Below, one piece after another: positions 51,896-60,712 of a stretch of 64,000 nucleotides of DNA; position 1 is the first letter of the stretch; every line of letters starts with the position of its first letter. The notes beneath the pieces are model-generated. The model worked only from the letters and a program-made list of their open reading frames with translations, was not told the origin of the DNA and ran no database searches. The position numbers and the translations under genes were made by a program. Origin of the DNA: Gemmataceae bacterium (lineage in GTDB: Bacteria; Planctomycetota; Planctomycetia; Gemmatales; Gemmataceae). The stretch covers positions 1 through 64,000 of the forward strand of contig JAIEPT010000053.1 in the NCBI GenBank assembly GCA_019748295.1, in the 5' to 3' direction.

Positions 51896-53140
51896 TCACC
51901 AGATGAACAGCGCTTGCAGCGCGAGGTAAGGTCCGGCGCCGACATCGATGCGGTCCTGGCGGCGGTCGCTGTAGTCGCGGCCCTGGAAGTAGTAGCGGTC
52001 GAAAGCGTATCCCGCCTGAAGATCGAATCCGAAGTGGGCGCTCAGAAACAGCCGCGTCCCGGCGCTAAGCCGCATTTCGTAGTACTGCAGCTTGTCGAAG
52101 TAACTCGCGCGATTGGCGAGGAAGTAGCTCTCATTGTCCCATTCGTAAGCCGCATACGCTCGCAACGGCAATGCGATCATGTATTGCACTTGTGCCCGCA
52201 CCGTGCGAATAGGGACATAGGAGAAATCGAGCGTCAGCCGCTCTTCCGGCTTCCACATGACGGTGAACGGCAAGCCGATCGATGCGTGGAAGTTTTCGGA
52301 CGGACGATACAGATACGCGATCGAAGGGAGCGGGTAGTTGACCGGCGAGAGGTTGTTGTAAAGCAAGGCAAACAGCCACGCGTCGTTCGTGCCTTGCCTT
52401 GGAATCGCGAGGTAGCCGTTCACCGCGAAGTACCACTCGCGGTACGAATAGAACGGCCTGTCCGCGACCGAACCCGTCACCACATTGCCCCCCGCGATCC
52501 AGCCGTTGTCGAAGCGATGGCGATAACCTAGCCCGAAGCGAAAGTCCCACAGCTGGTGCGGAAGCTCCCGGTTGCTGTCCGGCAACAGCACGTTGGTGTT
52601 GTAAAAGCTCTCGTTGCGAAACTGAATCGACCCGGCGATTTCGTCGTTCTCCGCCTCCATGATCGGAAACAGGACATTGAAGGCATTGCGAACGAACGCG
52701 AGATCGCTGGGTTGGCCCGAAACCGCGGCCGGGGGACGCCAGGAAAGTTCGTAGTTTCCGACCACCGGAAAATTGCCGAACTCCGGATTGACGAGCAGTG
52801 CGATGAGGCCGTTGTACTGCCGGCTCGATTTCGGCTGCGGGCTTCGCGGCGTCGGCATCGCGTCGCCGGTGGGTTTGAGGACGCTCGGCACATCGATATT
52901 CAGCTGCGGCACCCCCGAAGGACGCGTCGGCAACGTGAAATCCGAAACGGGGGCGGGCGGCGGAATATCCGCAGGCGGAGGAGGTGGCGGCGGAACGACG
53001 GTGTCGCCAGGGCCCGGCGTGCCCAGAGGCTGCACGGCAGGCGATTGAGCGTACGCGCGAGTCGGCCCCGGCAAACCGAAACAGGCCGCCAGGGCGATCG
53101 TTAAAACAAATCGAAGGATCGAAATGGCCGGCCTCCGCAT
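51896..53140 (-). CDS. Outer-membrane beta-barrel protein (DUF6268-like)
   Basis: A 414-residue exported protein. Signal peptide to about YAQSP (residue 33), then a Pro-rich region with PPPPPPPADIPPPAP, then from about residue 110 alternating aromatic/polar strands (WRPPAAVSG; HQLWDFRFGLGYRHRF; REWYFAVNGYLAI; NFHASIGLPFTVMWKP) ending in LALQALFIW, a C-terminal aromatic signature of outer-membrane barrels. It is probably an outer-membrane porin-like barrel with a periplasmic Pro-rich linker. No specific substrate can be inferred. Confidence 0.8.
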   Translation of the reverse strand: MRRPAISILRFVLTIALAACFGLPGPTRAYAQSPAVQPLGTPGPGDTVVPPPPPPPADIPPPAPVSDFTLPTRPSGVPQLNIDVPSVLKPTGDAMPTPRSPQPKSSRQYNGLIALLVNPEFGNFPVVGNYELSWRPPAAVSGQPSDLAFVRNAFNVLFPIMEAENDEIAGSIQFRNESFYNTNVLLPDSNRELPHQLWDFRFGLGYRHRFDNGWIAGGNVVTGSVADRPFYSYREWYFAVNGYLAIPRQGTNDAWLFALLYNNLSPVNYPLPSIAYLYRPSENFHASIGLPFTVMWKPEERLTLDFSYVPIRTVRAQVQYMIALPLRAYAAYEWDNESYFLANRASYFDKLQYYEMRLSAGTRLFLSAHFGFDLQAGYAFDRYYFQGRDYSDRRQDRIDVGAGPYLALQALFIW

Positions 53141-53204
53141 GAACTCGGGCCGGTCATAGCGTTTACGGCAAACTGAAGCAAGGCGAAGGCGAATCAGTCA
53201 GAAG

Positions 53205-53295
53205 CCCCCGATCGGAGATCGGAGAATGAACATCGGAGATTGCCGGATTGGTGTTCTCATTCTTTATGCTCCGATCTCCGATCCTCATTCTCCCA
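53205..53295. repeat. Inverted repeat with GATCGGAG arms
   Basis: GATCGGAGATCGGAG on the left faces CTCCGATCTCCGATC on the right, with additional AGAATGA/TCATTCT pairing. It lies in the divergent gap before the peroxiredoxin gene. Confidence 0.75.
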
Positions 53296-53359
53296 TCTGC
53301 TCCCTTACCCCGAATCTTCGCCTCGACCGCCCTTTCGATTGCTTTGCCCTTGATCTGCT

Positions 53360-53373
53360 CTCCTATAAATAGA
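53360..53373 (+). promoter_or_regulatory. Candidate -10 element of the peroxiredoxin gene
   Basis: TATAAAT at 53364-53370 sits within an imperfect dyad, CCTATAAATAGAGG, about 50 bases before the gene start. A good -35 at the right distance is not evident, so this is only a candidate. Confidence 0.35.
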
Positions 53374-53417
53374 GGAAAGCAACTTCATTCCTCGCACTGC
53401 ACCCTGAAAGGCGAACC

Positions 53418-53945
53418 ATGCTCACCGTCGGCGATCGTTTCCCCGAATTCAACGTTGATGCTTGCGTCGGCAACGGCAAGGACGGCTTCACGAAGATCCA
53501 CAACAAGTCATACGAAGGCAAGTGGATCTGCTACTTCTTCTATCCCAAGGACTTCACCTTCATCTGCCCGACGGAAATCGTCGAGTTCGGCAAGAAACTG
53601 AAGGAATTCCGCGACCGCGATTGCGAAGTCCTCGGCGGCAGCACCGACAACGAGTTCAGCCACCAGGCTTGGCGCAACGCTCATCCCGACCTCAAGGATC
53701 TCCCTTACCCGCTCATCGCCGCCACGAAGCTGGCGTTCGATCTCGGCATCGTCGATCCCAACGCCCACGCCTGCCTGCGTGCCACGTTCCTTGTCGATCC
53801 AAGCGGCGTGATCCAATATTCCTGCGCCCACCCGCTATCGGTCGGCCGCAGCATCCCGGAAGTGCTCCGCACGCTCGACGCCATCCAGAGCGATGAGCTG
53901 TGCCCCTGCAACTGGACCGCGGGTCAGGCGACGATCAAGGTGTAG
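53418..53945 (+). CDS. ahpC: Peroxiredoxin AhpC, mycobacterial-type
   Basis: A 175-residue 2-Cys peroxiredoxin. The peroxidatic site is FYPKDFTFICPTE with C50. The C-terminal DELCPCNW (C162, C164) matches the paired resolving cysteines of mycobacterial-type AhpC. It reduces peroxides in the cytoplasm, and AhpD encoded next recycles it. The two genes are separated by a palindromic repeat of about 150 bases. Confidence 0.93.
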   Translation: MLTVGDRFPEFNVDACVGNGKDGFTKIHNKSYEGKWICYFFYPKDFTFICPTEIVEFGKKLKEFRDRDCEVLGGSTDNEFSHQAWRNAHPDLKDLPYPLIAATKLAFDLGIVDPNAHACLRATFLVDPSGVIQYSCAHPLSVGRSIPEVLRTLDAIQSDELCPCNWTAGQATIKV

Positions 53946-53991
53946 GTGGCTGTCGGCAAGAATATCGTTTCTGACCGTCTCAGTAGTTTGT

Positions 53992-54044
53992 CGCTTGCGG
54001 CTTAGCGAGATCAGGGTTTGACCGGAACGCTAAGCCGCAAGCGG
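53992..54044. repeat. Palindromic repeat family D, core only
   Basis: CGCTTGCGGCTTAGCG (53992-54007) with its complement (54028-54044) between ahpC and ahpD. Confidence 0.85.
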
Positions 54045-54095
54045 AAGACAGGTCTCCACTGCTCGATTGGCCCACAGCCAACTCGGAGTTTTTCA

Positions 54096-54632
54096 ATGGC
54101 AACCGTTTCCATGCCGCAAGTCGATACGCTTCGCGATACGTTCAGCGAACCCGCCAAGGATTTGAAACTGAACCTCGGATCGATCGCTTCCAGCGAAGTG
54201 CTGGAGGCGGGACAGATCTGGGGCATCGCGCTCGCCTCCGCGTTCTACATCGGCGAGCCTCGGCTTACCAGCGCCCTGATCGCCGACGCCCACAACGACG
54301 GCATCAGCGAAGGGATGCTCGAAGACGCGAAGGCGGCGGCCACCCTCATGGGGATGAACACCGTCTACTACCGTTTCCGCCATCTCGTCGGCAAGGAAAG
54401 CTACACCAAGAAGCCGGCCCGCCTCCGCATGCAGTGGATGGGGAAGCCGAAGACGAACAAGGCGACCTTCGAGCTGATGAGCCTCGCCATCGCCGCCATC
54501 GCGGGCTGCGAAAACTGCATCAAGGCGCATGAGGCGAGCGTTCAGCAACATGGGCTGACGGAAGAACACGTGCATGACGCCGTCCGCATCGCTGCGGTGC
54601 TGCAAGGCTCCGCGGTAGCGCTGCGGGTGTGA
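54096..54632 (+). CDS. ahpD: Alkylhydroperoxidase AhpD
   Basis: A 178-residue AhpD-type carboxymuconolactone decarboxylase fold protein. The catalytic motif is GCENCIKAHE with C138, C141 and H145, and the proton-relay glutamate should be E126 in ATFELMSLAIAAI. It acts as the disulfide reductase/adaptor for AhpC. GGAG lies just upstream of the ATG at 54096; longer starts read through the repeat and are rejected. Confidence 0.92.
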   Translation: MATVSMPQVDTLRDTFSEPAKDLKLNLGSIASSEVLEAGQIWGIALASAFYIGEPRLTSALIADAHNDGISEGMLEDAKAAATLMGMNTVYYRFRHLVGKESYTKKPARLRMQWMGKPKTNKATFELMSLAIAAIAGCENCIKAHEASVQQHGLTEEHVHDAVRIAAVLQGSAVALRV

Positions 54633-54696
54633 GCCGAAGGCGATTGAAAAGTCGAAATCGCTTTGGCGTTTCGGAACAACGAGGTGAGGGAGCTTC

Positions 54697-54765
54697 TGCA
54701 CTAACCCGAAGCGTAAGTAAGCGAGGTCAAAGTTTCCCTCGCTTACGTTACGCTTCGCGCTAGTG
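54697..54765. repeat. Palindromic repeat family A, diverged copy 3
   Basis: CTAACCCGAAGCGTAAGTAA with its complement on the right, and a duplicated AAGTAAG not seen in the other copies. It lies between ahpD and the convergent coiled-coil gene. Confidence 0.8.
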
Positions 54766-54794
54766 GAAGATGCCCGCTAAATGCGCGCTTGCTG

Positions 54795-55550
54795 CTAGAT
54801 CTTTTTCTTGTTCTTGAACTGATCCTGCCGAGCTTGATTCAGCCGATCAAGCGTCGCTTTGAGCCGCTCGTAGCGCTCGGTGAAGAGGCGGGCCTCTTCC
54901 AACGCGCCGGCCCAGATCGGCTGCAAATACTCGCGTTCGAAGCGGATCGCTTCCTGGATCTTCGCCTCCTCGTCCAGCAACTGGTAGATGCCGGGCTTCT
55001 CGGCGGTTCCCTTCAGCTTCTCGTCGATAGATGCATTCTTCGCGATCTGGCTTTGAATGTCCTTCGTCAGTTCTTCCAGCTTCGTCTTGCTCTCCGCCAT
55101 CTCGGCAAAGAGCTTGTCCTGCGATTTGTCGATGCCGTCGATCGGCTGGCTCAGCACCGGCTTGCCGAGTTGCTTGCCGGGCATGTCGGTGACGATGCCG
55201 GTGTCCTTCACCTCGAAGGTTTTGATTTCGATCGGGTCTTTGGCGGTTCGCAGTCGTTCGAGTTCTTTGCGATAAAACTCGTGATTTTCGGGATACTTGT
55301 TGGTCGCCTCGAACCACGCATCTTGAGCCGGCTTGATCGGGGCGACGACCACATCCTTCGCTCGCAGAACCGAGTAGTAGGCGGCCACGCGCTGATCGAT
55401 TTCGGATGGGACGTAGAAGCTCAGATCCTTCCGCGGCTCCTTCCAGCCGATGTCGTAGAACTTGAGAAACAGCCCCGCCGCCCACGTCATCAAAAGCACG
55501 CAGATGACGACGTGGATCAGAATCAGCGTTTTGCCAAGCTTGTTCATCAT
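54795..55550 (-). CDS. Coiled-coil membrane protein, partner of the upstream gene
   Basis: A 251-residue protein with one N-terminal transmembrane helix (8-28, LILIHVVICVLLMTWAAGLF) and a predominantly helical, charged extracytoplasmic part: ESKTKLEELTKDIQSQIAKN and RYERLKATLDRLNQARQDQF. Its start (ATG) overlaps the stop of the upstream gene by 4 bases, so the two are translationally coupled. No family recognised. The pairing and matched topology suggest a two-protein envelope complex. It ends with the basic tail KNKKKI. Confidence 0.78.
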   Translation of the reverse strand: MMNKLGKTLILIHVVICVLLMTWAAGLFLKFYDIGWKEPRKDLSFYVPSEIDQRVAAYYSVLRAKDVVVAPIKPAQDAWFEATNKYPENHEFYRKELERLRTAKDPIEIKTFEVKDTGIVTDMPGKQLGKPVLSQPIDGIDKSQDKLFAEMAESKTKLEELTKDIQSQIAKNASIDEKLKGTAEKPGIYQLLDEEAKIQEAIRFEREYLQPIWAGALEEARLFTERYERLKATLDRLNQARQDQFKNKKKI

Positions 55551-57058
55551 GGGGAGGTTGCTCCCTTCAAGCCTTCGGCCGCCCGGAGCTGGGCTTCGAG
55601 GGCGAAGTTCTTCTCGGCCGCTTCGGAAAGTTCGAGTTGAGCCTGGAAGAGTTGCTTCTGGAACTCTCGCAACTCTTCCGCCTGCTTGCCCGACTTTTCG
55701 CGGGCCGACAGCAGCTTCTTGACGGCGTCTTCGAGATACTCGGCCCGGTCGATGTACGTTTTCTTCGCCTGATCGAGTTGCGACTCGAGAATCTTCAGAC
55801 GTTCCTCGTCCTGCTTGGATTGGATCGTCAGATTGCGAATACGCTGGATCTCGATGTCTTGCAGCCCCGCAAACCCCTGGGTGCGATCCGGGTTTCCCTT
55901 GTAGGTAATATCGTACCCCTCGCGATCGACATGGATCGCTTCGATTGCTTGCTTCTCCAGCTTGGGGAACGTCTTCGAGAATTCCTGACAAGCGATCACA
56001 AAGTCGGCCAGGCCGCTGACCGCCTGGGCCCGATCCATCCCCTTCGGGTAGAGGAGCGATCCGTCCGGTTTTCGGACGTTGGCGGCGTCGACGAACACGA
56101 ACGCGATCTGCTGGCGTTTGTCGATCGACCAACGTTCCTTCCCTTCGTAGGCTTCGCCGAAATACGCCTTGCCGAAATGCTTGTCGCTCTTGGCCGCATC
56201 GAGGCGAAGCTTGACGCGGTCTTCGAGATTCGCCAACGGCAGGTTGTCGAGATCGCCCGTCTTGTTGACGGTGAAGCCCGCGAGTTCGCCGGGGCGGAAC
56301 AGTTCGAGCGGCGCGAGGAAATCGCGATACAGCTTGCGGCGAACCGCCTCGGTCAACATCGCATCAAGATTGGCGGCGGGGGCGTCGGCGACCTTTTTGG
56401 CGGTCGAACGAATCTGCATGATGTTCGTGGAAAGCGGCAGCAGGATCTTGCCCAGAGCATCGCGCTTCTCGGCTTCCGTCTTCTTGGCGGTCGCATAATC
56501 CTGAGCTGCGTCGAAGACGGCCTTGGGGAACGTTTCCTTGAACTTTTCGACCGCTGCTTCAAGCGTGGCCACCGGTTCGCCGGCATCGCCGAAGTGATCT
56601 TTCAGAACGTCTTCGCTGAGCTGCTCTATCCGGATCGGCGTCCGCATCGCCTGCTCGATGGCCTGGAAATCGCCCGAGAGATTGCCGCCGCGAGCTTTGA
56701 ACGCTTCCTTCAGCATTTCGGACGAAAGGCGAGGCCGCGTTTGGGTGAGGACGCCGGCGGAGAGGCCATCCCCCTTCGCGTCGTCGTCGCTGGGCAGGCC
56801 CTGGACTTTCAAGTCGTGGAGCAAGCCGACATAGGACCAGGTTTGACGGACCTGGTAGTCCATCATCAGCAGGTAGGCAAACGCGAGGGCAGCCGCCACG
56901 TTGAGAAACGCCAAGACGATCGTGAGCTTCGGCGTTTTGGGCCGAGGCGCATCGTCGTCGTCGCGGCCAACGTCGTCCGCGACTTCCTCTTCCTCGGCAA
57001 CGTCTTCGTCGTCGAGGCGGTCGTCGTCATCGTCGTCTGTTTTTTTTCGTCGGGCCAT
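55547..57058 (-). CDS. Acidic-tailed coiled-coil membrane protein
   Basis: A 503-residue protein. The first 36 residues are extremely acidic after a short basic start (KKTDDDDDDRLDDEDVAEEE and on). One transmembrane helix follows (44-66, KLTIVLAFLNVAAALAFAY). The rest is extracytoplasmic, with a middle mixed region and a long C-terminal coiled coil (QSKQDEERLKILESQLDQAK; EKSGKQAEELREFQKQLFQA). No family recognised. It is the first gene of a translationally coupled pair, and a cytosolic polyacidic tail could bind a basic partner such as a nucleoid or ribosomal protein. Start at 57058. Confidence 0.8.
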   Translation of the reverse strand: MARRKKTDDDDDDRLDDEDVAEEEEVADDVGRDDDDAPRPKTPKLTIVLAFLNVAAALAFAYLLMMDYQVRQTWSYVGLLHDLKVQGLPSDDDAKGDGLSAGVLTQTRPRLSSEMLKEAFKARGGNLSGDFQAIEQAMRTPIRIEQLSEDVLKDHFGDAGEPVATLEAAVEKFKETFPKAVFDAAQDYATAKKTEAEKRDALGKILLPLSTNIMQIRSTAKKVADAPAANLDAMLTEAVRRKLYRDFLAPLELFRPGELAGFTVNKTGDLDNLPLANLEDRVKLRLDAAKSDKHFGKAYFGEAYEGKERWSIDKRQQIAFVFVDAANVRKPDGSLLYPKGMDRAQAVSGLADFVIACQEFSKTFPKLEKQAIEAIHVDREGYDITYKGNPDRTQGFAGLQDIEIQRIRNLTIQSKQDEERLKILESQLDQAKKTYIDRAEYLEDAVKKLLSAREKSGKQAEELREFQKQLFQAQLELSEAAEKNFALEAQLRAAEGLKGATSP

Positions 57059-57313
57059 GCCAGACCTCAAGCGGAGAACCGCGAGATGCGATCATTCTTG
57101 ATTGTTGCGGATGCAGCAAGGGAATCCAAGAGATTTGGCGATCCCGCAACCCGGAATCCAAGATTTTGGCCGGAAAACGCCGGTTTTTCCTCATGAACGG
57201 AGCGACGCCAAGGATGAACGAGGAAGAATGAAGGATGAAATAAATACAACACACCCCAAATGCCGAAGCGGTCGGCTGTCTTTTTTCCTCCTTCCTCCTT
57301 CATCCTTCCACCT

Positions 57314-57946
57314 ATGTCCTTTTCTGCCGTACTTTTCGATTTTGACGGCACCCTTGCCGACAGCTACGACGCGATCGCGGCGAGCGTGAACCATGTGCGC
57401 GAAACGCGGGGGTTGCCTCCGCTTGCGGTGGATGAGGTCAAATGGCACGTTGGCCGGGGGCCGGAATACTTGCTCCAACGCACGGTCCCGAGCGGCGAAT
57501 TCGCCGTCGATTTTCCCGTTTATCGGCAACACCACCCCAAGGTCATGGTCCCGCTCACGCGCCTATTGCCCGGCGCCCGCAGTGCCTTGGAATCGCTGCA
57601 CGCATCGAAACGCCGCATCGGCCTGTGCAGCAACAAGCCGCGTATCTTTTCGCAGGAGCTGCTGAAGCACCTCGACATTGCACCGTTCTTCGACGTGGTC
57701 ATCGGCCCTGAAGATGTGCCGAACCCTAAGCCCGCGCCCGACATGTTGAAGACGGCGATCGCTCGTTTGAATCTTGCGAAAGAGGAAACGCTCTACGTGG
57801 GCGACATGGTGGTGGACGTTCAAACCGCCCGCGGAGCCGGCGTCACGGTGTGGATCGTGACCACGGGATCGGACGAACTCGCGACCATCGAAGCGGCGAA
57901 ACCCGATCGGATTTTGACGAGCCTGGAAGAGCTGACGCGACTCTGA
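57314..57946 (+). CDS. HAD-family phosphatase (Gph-like)
   Basis: A 210-residue HAD hydrolase: motif I is DFDGT (D9, D11), motif II CSNKPR, and the late motifs PNPKPAPDMLKTAI and YVGDMVVDVQTARGAGV. A four-helix cap (type C1) lies between. It resembles phosphoglycolate phosphatases, but the substrate is unproven. The start at 57314 is the first ATG before conserved sequence. It is convergent with a GNAT gene, and a 120-base palindrome separates them. Confidence 0.9.
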   Translation: MSFSAVLFDFDGTLADSYDAIAASVNHVRETRGLPPLAVDEVKWHVGRGPEYLLQRTVPSGEFAVDFPVYRQHHPKVMVPLTRLLPGARSALESLHASKRRIGLCSNKPRIFSQELLKHLDIAPFFDVVIGPEDVPNPKPAPDMLKTAIARLNLAKEETLYVGDMVVDVQTARGAGVTVWIVTTGSDELATIEAAKPDRILTSLEELTRL

Positions 57947-57948
57947 GA

Positions 57949-58070
57949 GACGTTCCCCAAGCCCAGGGGCGAGCGCCGCGAGCTCCTGGGTTCAGAGTGT
58001 CGGAAGAGCGATACGTTCGCGGTCTGGAACCCAGGAGCTCGCTACGTTCGCCCCTGGGCTTGGGAACGTC
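57949..58070. repeat. Palindromic repeat family C, long copy between convergent genes
   Basis: Arms of about 45 bases (GACGTTCCCCAAGCCCAGGG at the left edge, complement at the right) fill the gap between two stop codons almost exactly. It could terminate transcription from either side. Confidence 0.9.
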
Positions 58071-58515
58071 ACATGGGGTGACGTTCCATCACGAGGTAAC
58101 TTGTCCAATCCAACCCGAGCGATTGATACGTCGCATGTGCCCTGGTGTTCTCCTTCTCCACATACAATCGCACGCCGATGACGCCTTCCGCGAGGGCCAG
58201 TTGCCGCACGTGGTCGAACAGCCCCCGGAAGACGCCCTTGCGACGATGGTCGAGCGTCACGTAGACGCTTTGAATCCACCAGAACCAGCCGTTGCGCCAG
58301 TCGCTCCATTCGTAAGTAATCAGCATTTGGCCCACGACACGACCGCCGTGTTCGGCCAGGAAATAGCGGCCCTTGTGCGGATCAGCCAGCGCCGCCGCCA
58401 CGCCAGGTCTCAGCTTTGCGGGATCAAGCGTTTTGCCTTCGCTCTCCTCGGCCAAAGCGGCATTGAAGTCCACGATCATCTCAAGGTCGGCCTCGCTGGC
58501 GGTACGGATGAGCAT
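58069..58515 (-). CDS. GNAT-family N-acetyltransferase
   Basis: A 148-residue GNAT. Motif A reads VYVTLDHRRKGVFRGLFDHV with the acetyl-CoA loop RRKGVF. The N-terminal MLIRTASEADLEMIVDFNAA and C-terminal KENTRAHATYQSLGLD fit the family. The substrate is unknown. It is divergent from apt with about 100 bases between, where a 17-base palindrome lies. Confidence 0.9.
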   Translation of the reverse strand: MLIRTASEADLEMIVDFNAALAEESEGKTLDPAKLRPGVAAALADPHKGRYFLAEHGGRVVGQMLITYEWSDWRNGWFWWIQSVYVTLDHRRKGVFRGLFDHVRQLALAEGVIGVRLYVEKENTRAHATYQSLGLDWTSYLVMERHPM

Positions 58516-58565
58516 GTTGATTTGCCCTCGTCTTTTCCTAAGTTTCCAGTGGGTTCTCGATTTTC

Positions 58566-58582
58566 GGTTTTCGGCGAAAACC
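58566..58582. promoter_or_regulatory. Palindrome upstream of apt
   Basis: GGTTTTCG-G-CGAAAACC, a perfect 8-base dyad around one base, 34 bases before the apt start and between divergent genes. It may be an operator for apt or for the GNAT gene. Confidence 0.4.
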
Positions 58583-58616
58583 AAAGTGCTGAGGCCAAAA
58601 ACCCACGGATCGAATC

Positions 58617-59129
58617 ATGGACCTCAAGCAATATATCCGAGACATCCCTGACTTCCCGAAGCCGGGGATCATGTTCAAGGATATCACGCCCCTGCTCTCG
58701 CATCCCGCCGCTTTCCAAGCGTCGCTCCGGATGTTCGCCGAACATTATCAACATCGCAAGCTGGACGCGATTGCGGCGGCGGAAGCGCGCGGCTTCCTCT
58801 TCGCCGCGCCGCTTGCCGTGGCGCTCAACCTGCCGCTGGTGCCGCTCCGCAAGCCGGGCAAGCTGCCCTATCGCACGCATAGCTTGCAGTACGACCTCGA
58901 GTACGGCTCGGCCGAACTGCATGTGCATATCGACGGATTCAAAGAGGGCGATCGCGTCCTCATGATCGACGATTTGCTGGCCACGGGCGGCACGATGCGG
59001 GCCGGCTGCCAGCTCGTCGAAAAGGCTGGGGCGATCGTCGATTCGTGCGCGGTCGCGGTGGAATTGGCGTTCCTCAAAGGGCGCGAACATTTGAAGCCGT
59101 ACGACGTCTTCAGTTTGGTTTCGTACTAG
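58617..59129 (+). CDS. apt: Adenine phosphoribosyltransferase
   Basis: A 170-residue Apt. IRDIPDFPKPGIMFKDITPL opens the protein, EARGFLFAAPLA follows, and the PRPP-binding motif is VLMIDDLLATGGTM. It makes AMP from adenine and PRPP in purine salvage. Length and order fit well. The following hisI gene also uses a PRPP-derived substrate, but the two are separated by a repeat. Confidence 0.95.
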   Translation: MDLKQYIRDIPDFPKPGIMFKDITPLLSHPAAFQASLRMFAEHYQHRKLDAIAAAEARGFLFAAPLAVALNLPLVPLRKPGKLPYRTHSLQYDLEYGSAELHVHIDGFKEGDRVLMIDDLLATGGTMRAGCQLVEKAGAIVDSCAVAVELAFLKGREHLKPYDVFSLVSY

Positions 59130-59143
59130 GCGAATTGTTCGGA

Positions 59144-59277
59144 GGCGAGCAGCCGCTGTTAGGCGGCTGGTAGTTCGACCTTGCAAGTCTCGTCACGCAA
59201 GTGCGGAGACGTTGCGGGAGGAATTTACGAGACTCGCAAGAGGCGACTTACCAGCCGCCTAACAGCGGCTGCTCGCC
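59144..59277. repeat. Palindromic repeat family E, copy 2
   Basis: GGCGAGCAGCCGCTGTTAGG ... and complement ending GCTGCTCGCC. The inner loop differs from copy 1 at 35079. It lies between apt and hisI. Confidence 0.88.
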
Positions 59278-59308
59278 AAGCAGTGCTCACCGACTGCGGG
59301 AGATTCCC

Positions 59309-59680
59309 ATGCTCGATTTCGACAAAGCCGGCGGGCTTGTTTCCGCCATCGCACAGGACGCGGATTCCGGCGTCGTCCTCATGATCGCGTGGATGAACCG
59401 CGAAGCGTTCGAGGAGACGGTGCGGACGAAGCGGGCCGTCTATTTCAGCCGCAGCCGCAGCAAGCTTTGGCGCAAGGGCGAAGAATCGGGCAACGTGCAG
59501 GAAGTGAAGGAAATCTTCGTCGATTGCGACAACGACGCGGTGCTGCTGAAAGTGAAGCAAATCGGCGGAGCGGCTTGCCACGAAGGCTATCAGAGCTGCT
59601 TCTTCCGCAAACTGGAAGACGGCAACCTCACGCCCGTCGGCGAACGCGTGTTCGATCCCAAGCAGGTGTACAAGAAATGA
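59309..59680 (+). CDS. hisI: Phosphoribosyl-AMP cyclohydrolase HisI
   Basis: A 123-residue HisI without the HisE domain. [47 protein letters not shown] and [13 protein letters not shown] give the Zn and Mg sites. It opens the ring of phosphoribosyl-AMP in histidine synthesis. The stop overlaps the hisG start by 4 bases (ATGA). The start at 59309 has GGGAGA upstream. HisE must be encoded elsewhere. Confidence 0.95.
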   Translation: MLDFDKAGGLVSAIAQDADSGVVLMIAWMNREAFEETVRTKRAVYFSRSRSKLWRKGEESGNVQEVKEIFVDCDNDAVLLKVKQIGGAACHEGYQSCFFRKLEDGNLTPVGERVFDPKQVYKK

Positions 59681-60552
59681 CGCAGCAAATTCGCCTGGGC
59701 ATTCCCGCAGGGAGTCTTCAGGAGGCGACCGGCGAACTCTTCCGCAAGGCGGGCTTCAAGCTCGCCTTCCAGAGCCGCAGCTACTACCCGGCCATCGACG
59801 ACCCGGAAATCCACTGCACGCTGATCCGCGCCCAGGAGATGGCCCGCTACGTGCAAGACGGCTCGCTCGATTGCGGCCTCACCGGCCATGATTGGGTTCT
59901 TGAAAACGAGGCCAAGGTCGTCGAGTTGGCGGAACTCGTCTTCAGCAAGGTGAGCCGTCGGCCCGTGCGCTGGGTGCTCGCGGTGCCGAACGATTCGCCG
60001 ATCAAGACGGTCCACGACCTGCAGGGCAAACGCATCGCGACCGAAGTCGTCAACATGACTCGGCGCTGGCTCGCATCGCACGGCGTCACCGCTCAGGTCG
60101 AGTTCAGCTGGGGGGCGACCGAAGTGAAGCCGCCCCGCCTTGCCGACGCGATCGTCGATGTAACCGAAACCGGCAGCTCGCTTCGGGCGAACAATCTCCG
60201 CATCGTCGCGGAATTGATGACGAGCACGACTCGGTTCATCGCCAACGAGAAGGCCTACGCGGAGCCGTGGAAGAAGCAGAAGATGGACGATCTGGTCCTG
60301 ATGCTGCAAGGTGCGATGGCCGCGGAGGGGAAGGTCGGCCTGATGATGAACGTGAGCCGGGACGATTTGAAAGCCGTCCTCTCCATTTTGCCCGCGTTGC
60401 AGAATCCGACGATCTCGGGACTTTCGGACGACCATTGGGTCGCGGTCAACACGATCCTCGATGAAGACACCGTTCGCCACATCATTCCGAAACTCAAGGC
60501 GGCCGGCGCCAAGGGGATTGTCGAGTATCCGCTGAACAAGATCATCGCGTAG
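59677..60552 (+). CDS. hisG: ATP phosphoribosyltransferase HisG, long form
   Basis: A 291-residue HisG with the C-terminal regulatory domain. [27 protein letters not shown] and the PRPP-binding segment [18 protein letters not shown] are clear. It commits ATP and PRPP to histidine synthesis and should be feedback-inhibited by histidine via the C-terminal part ([17 protein letters not shown]-like region at 230-250). It is coupled to hisI. The rest of the his pathway is not in the window. Confidence 0.95.
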   Translation: MTQQIRLGIPAGSLQEATGELFRKAGFKLAFQSRSYYPAIDDPEIHCTLIRAQEMARYVQDGSLDCGLTGHDWVLENEAKVVELAELVFSKVSRRPVRWVLAVPNDSPIKTVHDLQGKRIATEVVNMTRRWLASHGVTAQVEFSWGATEVKPPRLADAIVDVTETGSSLRANNLRIVAELMTSTTRFIANEKAYAEPWKKQKMDDLVLMLQGAMAAEGKVGLMMNVSRDDLKAVLSILPALQNPTISGLSDDHWVAVNTILDEDTVRHIIPKLKAAGAKGIVEYPLNKIIA

Positions 60553-60712
60553 ATCTTCCGCTCGCGGCTTAGCTTCGAACTTGTTTCGAAACCGTAATCG
60601 GAACTGGCCGAGGACTGGGAGGCCTCGCCCTCCCGGTCCCCTGCCAGGTTTTGAAATTACCTCCTTGCAATTGAACGCCACAGAGGGAGTTACCTACTGA
60701 TTTCTCGATCGT

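Noticed and set aside
60556-60573. Half of a D-type core hairpin after hisG
   Set aside because: Only one arm is present (CTTCCGCTCGCGGCTTAG), so it was not listed as a full repeat.
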